Below are positions 26,197 through 33,071 of a stretch of DNA of 58,797 nucleotides, piece after piece. Numbering within the stretch: the first letter of the stretch is position 1; each line of letters begins with the position of its first letter. Position numbers and translations under genes: made by a program. Under the pieces are notes generated by a model. It saw only the letters and a program-made list of their open reading frames with translations. It did no database searches and was not told the DNA's origin. This stretch comes from Glycomyces algeriensis (GTDB lineage: Bacteria > Actinomycetota > Actinomycetes > Mycobacteriales > Micromonosporaceae). Location: the NCBI RefSeq assembly GCF_027622855.1, contig NZ_JAPZVR010000001.1, positions 511,115-569,911 of the forward strand, written 5' to 3'.

Positions 26197-26784
26197 GTGC
26201 CGCACAACGAAACGCACGAGCCGCCCGCCGACCCCTCCGGGCGGCACGCCTACGACGCCGCCTACTTCACCGCGCTCGTCGAGGCGGCCAGTGCCGACGA
26301 CTGGTCCCGCCCGAGCCCCGTCCCGGCCTGGACGGCCTTGGACGTGGTGAAGCACCTGATCGAATGGCCGCGCGACTTCCTCAAAGGAGCCGGCATCGAA
26401 CTGGAGCCCTTGGACGTCGACGCCGACCCGGCCGCCGCCTGGAAGCGCCACGTCGCCGAGGTGCAGGCCATCCTCGACGAGCCCGCCGGACGGGTCCTCA
26501 GCAACCCGAACACCGGCGACAAGCCCGTGGACGAGGCGATCGACCAGTTCTACACGGCCGACATCTGGGCGCACTCCTGGGACCTCGCCAAGGCGCTCGG
26601 CCGCGAGCCCGAGTTGGGGGAGGAGCGCTGCCGCGCCGCGCTGGAGGGCATGCGGCCGATCGAGCAGCTCCTGCGCGACAGCGGCCAGTTCGGCCCTGCC
26701 GTGCCCGTTGCCGACGACGCGTCCTCGCAGGACAAGCTGGCCGCGTTCATCGGCCGCGACCCGGCGTGGCGTCCCGAGAGCTGA
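26197..26784 (+). CDS. TIGR03086-type DinB/mycothiol-fold protein
   Basis: A 195-aa protein of the DinB-like four-helix fold. It shows WTALDVVKHLIEWPRDF and a later ADIWAHSWDLAKALG; the two His residues would be metal ligands, as in mycothiol-dependent maleylpyruvate isomerases. It starts with GTG 4 nt after the SRPBCC stop and is the third gene of the ArsR operon. Metal-dependent thiol chemistry is plausible but unproven. Confidence 0.8.
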   Translation: MPHNETHEPPADPSGRHAYDAAYFTALVEAASADDWSRPSPVPAWTALDVVKHLIEWPRDFLKGAGIELEPLDVDADPAAAWKRHVAEVQAILDEPAGRVLSNPNTGDKPVDEAIDQFYTADIWAHSWDLAKALGREPELGEERCRAALEGMRPIEQLLRDSGQFGPAVPVADDASSQDKLAAFIGRDPAWRPES

Positions 26785-26872
26785 CCGGAACGAGCGGGCC
26801 GGGAACGACAAGTCCCGGAACGAGCGGTCTAGATACGAGACGGGCCGAAACGAGACGGGCCGAAACGAGAAG
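26785..26872. repeat. Degenerate 15-bp tandem repeat
   Basis: About five imperfect copies of a unit like CCGAAACGAGACGGG lie after the DinB-fold gene; the last two are identical. The array ends where the terminator hairpin begins. It is noncoding. Confidence 0.7.
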
Positions 26873-26877
26873 GCGCC

Positions 26878-26910
26878 GAGGGCCGGGGACCATTGCGGTC
26901 CCCGGCCCTC
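26878..26910. terminator. Bidirectional terminator
   Basis: A perfect 14-bp stem (26878-26891 and 26897-26910) with a 5-nt loop lies between the ArsR operon and the converging GH12 gene. Confidence 0.85.
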
Positions 26911-26932
26911 ACTCGTGTTGCGCGGCTTGCGG

Positions 26933-27691
26933 TCAGATGCCCGAGCCGCCGCCTGAGGTGTTGGTCCACCAGGCGTGGTACTCGTTCAGCGAGTACCGCT
27001 TCGACTCGTTGCTGGTCGAGGTGATCTCGAGGCCGAACTGCATCGTGCTGAAGTCGGTGTTGCGCAGGAGACCCTGGTCTGCGGCCCACTTCCAGGTCGC
27101 GAGGGCGTCGACATGGCCCTCGTTGCTCTGCTGGGCGGGGATGAACTGCAGGACGTTCCAGCCCGGGTCGGCCTGCCAGACCGCCGAGTAGAGGATGCCG
27201 CCAACGGTCACGTTGGACGCGATCTGGGTGCCCCAGCCGCCGGCGGGCGAGCCGTCCGTCTCCCAGCTGGTGAAGATCATGATCTCGTCGACGTTGCCGG
27301 TGGACCAGAGGTCCGCCGTCCAGTTCCACCAGTCGCCGCTGCCGGCGGGGGCCGACGACGTGTTGTACGTGAACCCCGCGTTCGCCATCTGCGACAAGGG
27401 CGTCTGGGGGCTGACCGAGGTGTTCGGGTAGGACTTGATGCCGCCGCCGTTGTGGTTGGCGTCGACGTACCACGAGGTGGCGCTGTTGACGGTCAGACAC
27501 TGGGTGCCGAAGTTCTCGCCCCAGATGTTGTTGTAGACCGTCCAGTCGCTCTGTTGGTACGAGCCCCACCGGTCGCACGAGTGGTAGGCCTGGGCCTGCG
27601 CCGGAGACGCGAAGCTCACGAACCCGGCGATCACGAGGACCGCCAGGACGAGCCGGCCGAGGGCGGCCGACCTGCGTTTGACAAGGGTCAT
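26933..27691 (-). CDS. Secreted GH12 endoglucanase/xyloglucanase
   Basis: An extracellular beta-glucanase of 252 aa. The ATG at 27691 is chosen because it begins the signal peptide (KRRSAALGR then a long hydrophobic core and cleavage near AQA, residue ~34); the in-frame ATG at 27763 would add a hydrophilic leader. The mature protein is a single GH12 jelly roll. E136 in VDEIMIF is the nucleophile and E222 in FGLEITS the acid/base, with the family's cysteine pair (SCDRW and TQCLT). A short Gly/Ser tail ends it with no cellulose-binding module. Expressed alone from an AT-rich promoter region. Confidence 0.92.
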   Translation of the reverse strand: MTLVKRRSAALGRLVLAVLVIAGFVSFASPAQAQAYHSCDRWGSYQQSDWTVYNNIWGENFGTQCLTVNSATSWYVDANHNGGGIKSYPNTSVSPQTPLSQMANAGFTYNTSSAPAGSGDWWNWTADLWSTGNVDEIMIFTSWETDGSPAGGWGTQIASNVTVGGILYSAVWQADPGWNVLQFIPAQQSNEGHVDALATWKWAADQGLLRNTDFSTMQFGLEITSTSNESKRYSLNEYHAWWTNTSGGGSGI

Positions 27692-27741
27692 CTGATGTTT
27701 CCCTTCCTGCGCTGCCGGTGCGCAGATCGTGTCGGAACGGG

Positions 27742-27850
27742 CCAGGAGTATTTCCTGGTTCATATACGGACATCTTGCTATGGCTCATGTATGCATGTCA
27801 ATGTTTGAACAGATAAATAAACAAATAAAGATCTGATCAATACACCTGCG
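27742..27850 (-). promoter_or_regulatory. AT-rich promoter region of the GH12 gene
   Basis: This stretch is far richer in A/T than its surroundings. On the minus strand TTGACA (27801-27796) and CAAGAT (27777-27772) are 18 nt apart. A dyad CCAGGA/TCCTGG (27742-27758) would lie in the leader. The rest of the gene-free interval 27692-28162 shows nothing more that I can name; it must also hold the protease promoter. Confidence 0.5.
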
Positions 27851-28162
27851 AGGCATGGGAAGGCCCGAGTGCGTGGGCAAGAGGGGGCGGCTGACCGGAT
27901 CAGGGCGCTGAACCGCCGCTAGACCAGAACGCCTTGTGTCGCTTAACCGACCATTGTCGACACAGGTTGAACCGTAAATGTACCCGCCACCTCGGAAAAC
28001 GTCCACCTGATGCTGGTCTGATCCGACCGTATCGTCCTACAAGGGACCCACCGGACCTGTGCGTGTTGGTAGCGTGACTTCTTGTCAGGCCACCACACCT
28101 GGCATCGGGCCCGAATCTCCCAATCCCCATCTTCTCGATGAAGTGCAGATCGGATTTTCCCC

Positions 28163-29374
28163 ATGAAGAACCCCATCACGAGGCGCGTGCTCATCGCGCT
28201 CGTGGCGCCCATCGTGCTGCTGGCCCCGCCGGCCGCCGCCACCGCCCAAGAGAAGGACCCCGAACCCACCGACGGCTACCAGAGCCCCGAGGAAAGCCTC
28301 AAGGACGAACTCAGCAACACCGCCAAGACCCACGGCTGGAGCTTCGAAGAAGCTGAAGCCCAGTACCGGGTCACCGAGGCCATCGGTGAGATCGCCGCCA
28401 AGATCGCCCCCGAGCGCCTGGAGGTGTTCGTCGGCACCGCCCTCTCCGAGAAGCCCGGCGGCGCCCCGACCCTCTACATCAAGGGTGAGGCCGACGCCTT
28501 CGTGCACGAGGTCGTCAAGGAGAGCGGCCTCGACGTGAACATCGCCGACAACCAGCCCTACTCCTTCCTCGAACTCCAGGAACGCAACACGCGACTCAAC
28601 GGCGCGCTCACCGAGGCCGGATTCCGCAACCTCTCCAGCGGCTTCGACATCACCGCCGAAGGCACGATCACCGTCGAAGTGGGCGCCACCCGTGGGCTGC
28701 CCTCGGACCCCGAGGAGATCCTCAAGAAGCTCCCCGAGGAGTTCCAGGAGGGCGTCCAGCTCACCGTCTCCGACAAGCTCGGCAACACCGCCGAGCACGG
28801 CTACGGCGGCCTCGCCGCTTACGTCGGCGGCACCTTCAACTGCACCACCGGCTGGACCGTCGTCAGCCCCAGCGGCACCACCGGCGTGAGTACCGCAGGC
28901 CACTGCACCGGCATCAACCAGGCCTGGCAGCCCGGCCACGGGTTCATCTCCCTCACCTGGCAGCAGCAGCACCGCGGCTACTGGGGCGACATGGAATGGC
29001 ACACCACGCCCGGCCATGTCGACGAGGCCGAGTTCTACGCCCACCCCAACACCCGGCGTGACACCCTTTCGGTCGAGCCCTGGTGGGGCTTCACCGTCGG
29101 CGAGTCGATCTGCATGTTCGGCCGCTCGACCAACAGCCGCGAGTGCGGCCTCGACGTCCAGAACCCCTGGTGGTCCTGCACACTCGACGGCTTCCTCACG
29201 GAGAGCCTGGTCCGCATGGACGGCGACGTCACCATCGGCGGCGACTCCGGCGGCGGCTGGTCCTGGAACAACCGCGCCTACGGCTCGCACGTGGGCGACT
29301 GCTCCTGGCAGAACGTGTTCTCCAGAGTGGACGATATGAACGAGGCGATCGGCGTGAGTGTCCTCACCCAGTAG
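28163..29374 (+). CDS. Secreted S1-family (streptogrisin-type) serine protease with propeptide
   Basis: A 403-aa preproenzyme. Residues 1-29 are a Sec signal. A propeptide of roughly 170 residues follows (repeated EAEAQYRVTEAIGEIAAKI-like helices), needed for folding in the alpha-lytic protease group. The mature chymotrypsin-fold domain carries the triad His (TAGHC, near 245), Asp (GDMEW, near 276) and Ser (GGDSGGGW, near 361), with several cysteine pairs. There is no extra substrate-binding domain. It is transcribed divergently from GH12, so the two secreted hydrolases share one gap but not an operon. Confidence 0.93.
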   Translation: MKNPITRRVLIALVAPIVLLAPPAAATAQEKDPEPTDGYQSPEESLKDELSNTAKTHGWSFEEAEAQYRVTEAIGEIAAKIAPERLEVFVGTALSEKPGGAPTLYIKGEADAFVHEVVKESGLDVNIADNQPYSFLELQERNTRLNGALTEAGFRNLSSGFDITAEGTITVEVGATRGLPSDPEEILKKLPEEFQEGVQLTVSDKLGNTAEHGYGGLAAYVGGTFNCTTGWTVVSPSGTTGVSTAGHCTGINQAWQPGHGFISLTWQQQHRGYWGDMEWHTTPGHVDEAEFYAHPNTRRDTLSVEPWWGFTVGESICMFGRSTNSRECGLDVQNPWWSCTLDGFLTESLVRMDGDVTIGGDSGGGWSWNNRAYGSHVGDCSWQNVFSRVDDMNEAIGVSVLTQ

Positions 29375-29429
29375 CCCCAGATCGGGTCGGATCGAGACGA
29401 AACGGAACGATCGAACCGAACTGAACCGA

Positions 29430-29461
29430 GCCGCGGCCCTGCGACCCCGCAGGGCCGCGGC
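29430..29461 (+). terminator. Terminator of the protease gene
   Basis: A perfect 14-bp stem (29430-29443 and 29448-29461) with loop ACCC is followed by CTTTCGTCC. Confidence 0.85.
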
Positions 29462-29465
29462 CTTT

Positions 29466-29872
29466 CGTCCCGCTCGCTGCTCGGGCTCGCAGCGCACGCT
29501 TCGGTCCCGCTCGCTGGCCGCGCTCGCGGCGCGCGCTTCAGGGTCCGCATCGCCCACTGCCCGGGCTCGCAGCGCACGCATCGGGGGCCTGCCGTCCCGC
29601 GGACTGCCAGGTCTCGCGGCGTGCCTCGCCCACTGCCCGGGGTCGCGGTGTGCGCTTCGGGGGTCCGCCCCGCTCGCTGCTGGGGCTCGCGGCGCTGACC
29701 TCGGGGCCCGCCTCGCCCACTTCTCGAGCTCGCGGCGCGCCCGTCTGCTCACTGCCCCGAGCTCGCGGCGCGCCCGCCCGCTGACCGCCCCGCCTGCTCA
29801 CCGCCCCGACTCGCGGTGCGCCCGCCTGCTCACCGCCCCGACTCGCGGTGCGCCCGCCTGCTTACCGCCCCG
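29466..29872. repeat. Degenerate minisatellite of about eleven units
   Basis: Units of roughly 30-45 bp follow each other, each built around CTCGCGGCGCGC and a preceding cCGCTCGCTGC or CTGCCC segment. They are loose at the left and sharpen rightwards; 29798-29829 and 29830-29861 are identical 32-bp copies. All frames read as Arg/Ala/Pro/Ser-rich filler, so I see no gene in 29375-29905. Confidence 0.85.
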
Positions 29873-29905
29873 ACTCGGGACGCTCGCTTCGTGGGCCCAC
29901 TCCAC

Positions 29906-30631
29906 CTACTGCCCGGGCTGCCGCCGTCCATCTATGCCGAGCAGGCCGCTGATGTCGGCGAGGCAGGCCTCGAACACGGGCTCGGTGTCGCTGTACGCGA
30001 ACGAGAGCTGGTCGAGGGCCTCCATGACCAGCAGCCCGTACAGCCGCGTCCAGCAGGTCAAGAACACCTGCACCGCTTCAGGAGGCAGCGTTGTCCGCTT
30101 CCGCTGGGTGTACGCCAGCACCTGGGACCGGAGCGCGGGATCGAGCCCGTCAAGATCCGGCACCGGGAACGGCCGCTCGGCCCAGAGCCGCTCGATCTCG
30201 CGCAGGAAGACCTGGTCGAACTCCTCGCCCGCCTGCTGCCGCTCGGAATCGGCGCGGCGGTTCGCCTCGGGGATCGGCGCCGCGAACAGGAGCCGGAACT
30301 CGACGGTCTGGCTTGTCGCCCAAGTACGCAGGCCCCTCGACATCGCCAGCAGCCGTTCGCCCGGCGAGTCCGGCTCGGCCGCGTCGCGAGCCCGCTCGAT
30401 CGCCTCGGTCACCTCCTTGAACAGGTCGGCGATGACGGCGCCGATCAGCGCTTCATGGCTGCCGTAGTAGCGGTAGATCGCCGGCCCGCTCAACCCCATG
30501 CGCCGCGCGATAGCACTGACGCTCATCGCCTCCGGACCGGACTCGACGAGCAGCTGCCGGGCCGTCTGCCGGATCTCCGCCTGCGTCGCCTCGCGCTGGC
30601 GTTGCCGCCGGTCGATGGCCGTCTGCTCCAC
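29906..30631 (-). CDS. TetR-family regulator
   Basis: A 241-aa repressor. The GTG at 30631 is preferred since GGGAGG lies 5 nt upstream; a TTG at 30658 would add nine residues. The helix-turn-helix spans about 20-65 (MSVSAIARRMGLSGPAIYRYYGSHEALIGAV). The ligand domain is of the TetR C-terminal type with AERPFPVPD and a long final helix pair. It diverges from the FAD monooxygenase, and a dyad in the shared gap is the likely operator, so it should control the monooxygenase and itself. Confidence 0.9.
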   Translation of the reverse strand: MEQTAIDRRQRQREATQAEIRQTARQLLVESGPEAMSVSAIARRMGLSGPAIYRYYGSHEALIGAVIADLFKEVTEAIERARDAAEPDSPGERLLAMSRGLRTWATSQTVEFRLLFAAPIPEANRRADSERQQAGEEFDQVFLREIERLWAERPFPVPDLDGLDPALRSQVLAYTQRKRTTLPPEAVQVFLTCWTRLYGLLVMEALDQLSFAYSDTEPVFEACLADISGLLGIDGRRQPGQ

Positions 30632-30677
30632 TGCTGCCTCCCGCTGTTGACCGTCCAAGGATAGACCATGTAAATTC

Positions 30678-30713
30678 AGTTACAGTCTCTAACAAGAGTG
30701 AGAGGCAGTAACT
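30678..30713. promoter_or_regulatory. Probable TetR operator between regulator and monooxygenase
   Basis: AGTTACAGTCTCT (30678-30690) and AGAGGCAGTAACT (30701-30713) form inverted arms matching at 11 of 13 positions across a 10-nt spacer. It covers the region where both divergent promoters must lie and ends just before the monooxygenase ribosome-binding site. Confidence 0.65.
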
Positions 30714-30727
30714 CGAGGAGTTTTTCC

Positions 30728-32278
30728 ATGGTCAATGCATTTGTTCCTGCAGCTCGCGGCAAGGCGGTCGTCGTCGGAGCCGGAATCGGGGGGTTGGCCG
30801 CAGCCGTCGCGCTGCGGCGCACCGGCTGGCAGGTCGAGGTCTACGAGCGCGCCGCGGAGCTCGGCGAAGTGGGCGCGGCGGTCAGCATCGCGCCGAACGC
30901 CGTCAAAGCGCTCCGCGAACTCGGCCTCGAACCCGACCTGCTCGCGGCGGCCTGCGCCCTCGACGGCCTCGAATCCCGCACCCGGGGCGGCAGGCGCATC
31001 ACCGGTGTGGAATCCGCCCTGCTCAAGGACCGGTACAGCGCCGGCCTCTACAACGTGCACCGCGCCGCGCTCTATAAGATCCTGCGAGATGCATTGGGCG
31101 ACACAGCGATTCACACCGGCCACGCCGCTACGGGAGTTGTCGAGGGGGTCGCCTCGGGCGAGGCCGGCGACTTTGCGGTCCACACCGGCCACACCGCAAC
31201 AGGAGTTACCGAGGGGGTCGGTCCGCGCGAGGCCGACGGCTGCGCGATTCACACCGGTCACGCCACAACGGAACTCACCGCGGGCGTCGCCTCCGGCGAG
31301 ACTGGCGACTCCGCGATTCACACCGGCCACGCCGCAACAGGTATCACCGGGGGAGTCGCCTCGGGCGAGACCGGCGCTTCCGCAATCCACACCGATCGCG
31401 CCGCCACGGGAGCCGCTGCGGGCGTCGCCTCAAGCGAAACCGGCGAAACCAGCGGCGCCGCAACTCGCACCCGACACACCGCTTCAGGGGCCGCCGCGAA
31501 CGGGACCGGCGCCTCGGTCGTCTTCGACGGACCGAACGGCCAGGTCACGGTCGACGCCGACCTGGTCGTGGTCGCCGACGGCGTCCGCAGCAAGCTGCGC
31601 GCCCAGCTCTTCCCGCACTACCCCGGACCGGCATACGCCGGGTACACCGTCTGGCGCGGCCTGGTTCCCGCTGAGGCGGCCGACCGGATCGGCGTCCCGA
31701 CGCGCCTCTCGGAGACCTGGGGGAGGGGCTCCCGGTTCGGCAGCGCCCCGATCGGCGACGGCCGCGCCTACTGGTACGCCTTCGAGAACGCCGAACCCGG
31801 TGCGGCCCATGAACACCGCGTCGCGGACCTCGTCTCGAGGTTCGCCGACTGGCACCACCCGGTCCCGGCCCTGATCGCGGCCACGCCCACCGAGGCGCTG
31901 CTCCGCAACGACGTCTACTACCTGGCCGAACCGCTCGAATCGTTCACGGCCGGAATCGTGGCGCTGCTCGGCGACGCCGCGCACGCCGTCACCCCCGACA
32001 TCGGCCAAGGCGCGTGCCTGGCGATCGAGGATGCGGTCGTGCTCGCCGCAGAGCTTTCAGCGGCCGAGGTGCCCGCAGCACTGCGCGCCTACGACGCGGC
32101 CCGCCGCCCCCGCGCGGCGGCGCTCGCCCGCGAATCAGGCCGGATCGGTCGCATGCTCATGAATCCGAGCCGGATCGCCAGCGGCATCCGGGACGCGTCC
32201 GCCTCGGTCGTGCCGCCCTCGATCGCCATGAAGACGATCGCCGACATCTACGACTGGAACCCGCCCCGACTGACCTGA
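30728..32278 (+). CDS. FAD-dependent monooxygenase carrying an internal 23-residue tandem repeat
   Basis: A PHBH-fold flavin hydroxylase of 516 aa. The ATG at 30728 has GAGGAG 7 nt upstream. The dinucleotide-binding motif VVGAGIGGLAAAVALR is at 14-29, DLVVVADGVRS follows the repeat, and GDAAHAVTPDIGQGACLAIED near 417-437 contacts FAD. Between residues ~125 and ~261 lie five full and one partial copy of a 23-residue unit with core AIHTGHAATG. The normal family has one such strand-hairpin there and is about 400 aa long, which is what remains if the extra copies are removed. Reading frame is kept throughout. Substrate unknown. Whether the expanded protein folds and works is uncertain. Confidence 0.88.
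   Translation: MVNAFVPAARGKAVVVGAGIGGLAAAVALRRTGWQVEVYERAAELGEVGAAVSIAPNAVKALRELGLEPDLLAAACALDGLESRTRGGRRITGVESALLKDRYSAGLYNVHRAALYKILRDALGDTAIHTGHAATGVVEGVASGEAGDFAVHTGHTATGVTEGVGPREADGCAIHTGHATTELTAGVASGETGDSAIHTGHAATGITGGVASGETGASAIHTDRAATGAAAGVASSETGETSGAATRTRHTASGAAANGTGASVVFDGPNGQVTVDADLVVVADGVRSKLRAQLFPHYPGPAYAGYTVWRGLVPAEAADRIGVPTRLSETWGRGSRFGSAPIGDGRAYWYAFENAEPGAAHEHRVADLVSRFADWHHPVPALIAATPTEALLRNDVYYLAEPLESFTAGIVALLGDAAHAVTPDIGQGACLAIEDAVVLAAELSAAEVPAALRAYDAARRPRAAALARESGRIGRMLMNPSRIASGIRDASASVVPPSIAMKTIADIYDWNPPRLT
31100..31510 (+). repeat. 69-bp in-frame tandem repeat, five and a partial copy
   Basis: Units begin at 31100, 31169, 31238, 31307 and 31376, each 69 bp, with a decayed partial copy to about 31510. 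Every unit encodes an AIHTGHAATG-like core followed by GVASGETG. Copies differ at many positions, mostly silent or conservative, so the array is not a recent assembly artefact. Confidence 0.92.
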
Positions 32279-32303
32279 ACGCCCGAATTGCGGGCCTTTC
32301 CCG

Positions 32304-32333
32304 TCGGGCCGCGCCGCTGCGGCCCGATATTTT
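32304..32333 (+). terminator. Terminator of the monooxygenase gene
   Basis: TCGGGCCGC (32304-32312) pairs perfectly with GCGGCCCGA (32319-32327) over a 6-nt loop, followed by TATTTT. A second small dyad, AAATTCC/GGAATTT, lies at 32337-32354. Confidence 0.8.
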
Positions 32334-32610
32334 CCTAAATTCCTATGGGAATTTGGGATTTATTGTGCCCCAACCGATCAGGAGCAAAGTAACCTGCAAA
32401 CAGCCGCCGAATGCGGGCTCTCAGGCTTGGTGCATCCGCGGTTTCATGTGACGATGTCTCGGTGAACGGCATCAGGGCGTCGGGTGCAGGCGAGCAGGTG
32501 AGCAGGCGAGCGGGTGCTCCCGCCCAACCGGATGCCGAGTGCCGACTCACCCGCGAGACGATCCCGCGCCGCTCCGACACCGCAGACCCGGTGCACCGGC
32601 ACCTCACCGC

Positions 32611-32646
32611 GACCGTCCACGAGACCGTCCGAGAGACCGTTCACGA
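32611..32646. repeat. 12-bp tandem repeat, three copies
   Basis: Three head-to-tail units of GACCGTCCACGA type, differing by one to three bases, at the left side of the chrB remnant. Confidence 0.75.
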
Positions 32647-32751
32647 GGCGTACACGCCCGGTCGCCCACGAGGCCGACCTGGACGACCAGCGCTTCGACG
32701 TGCCCGAAACCCACGGCACCGACAACGCCATGCGCCCACGCTCCATCGCCT

Positions 32752-32846
32752 TCGACCCATGGTTTGCGACCTTCGGCTTGCGACCCACGGGCTGCGACCC
32801 ATGGTTTGCGACCCGCGACCCGCGACCCGCGACCCGCGACCCGCGG
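32752..32846. repeat. GCGACCC heptamer array
   Basis: Five contiguous GCGACCC units occupy 32808-32842. Spaced copies lie to the left, including two copies of CGACCCATGGTTTGCGACC. The array separates the two recognisable halves of the chrB remnant. Confidence 0.85.
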
Positions 32847-32952
32847 CGACGAGCAGACCATCGGCCAGGCCAAGCCGCTGTTCGACGGCCTCTACGAGTA
32901 CTACCGCCGCCTACCGCCGCCCCATCCTCCTCGGCCGCGAACCCGCCTGAAC

Positions 32953-33050
32953 CTCCAACGCCCCCAACGCCTAACGCGCCCAATGCCACCAACGCCTCCA
33001 ACGCCTCCAACGCCTAACGCGCCCAATGCCACCAACGCTCCCAACGCTCC
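32953..33050. repeat. Interspersed 30-bp repeat before chrA
   Basis: An identical 30-bp segment (starting AACGCCTAACGCGCCCAATG) occurs at 32966-32995 and 33009-33038, embedded in shorter CCAACGC repeats that continue to the chrA ribosome-binding site. Confidence 0.85.
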
Positions 33051-33071
33051 AATACGTAGAAGGAATGAGCA

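Larger units (their letters stand above)
32600..32913 (+). pseudogene. chrB: Probable remnant of chrB (chromate resistance regulator), 3' part
   Basis: Two pieces in different frames resemble the C-terminal Chrome_Resist domain. Codons from 32661 read VAHEADLDDQRFDVPETHGTDN, split here as VAHEADLDD and QRFDVPETHGTDN. Codons from 32848 read DEQTIGQAKPLFDGLYEYYRR, again the two ends of one motif, split as DEQTIGQAK and PLFDGLYEYYRR. In intact ChrB these motifs are only about a dozen residues apart; here 114 bp of GCGACCC-type repeats separate them and change the frame. No N-terminal part is seen. It lies immediately upstream of chrA, where chrB normally sits. The match is by memory of the family, so confidence is moderate. 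Confidence 0.55.

Noticed and set aside
29466..29872. CRISPR array
   Set aside because: Units are contiguous and degenerate without unique spacers, and no cas gene is present.
31100..31510. CRISPR-like or assembly duplication in the monooxygenase
   Set aside because: Units are directly adjacent, in frame and diverged from one another, so they are a coding tandem repeat rather than repeat-spacer structure or a read duplication.
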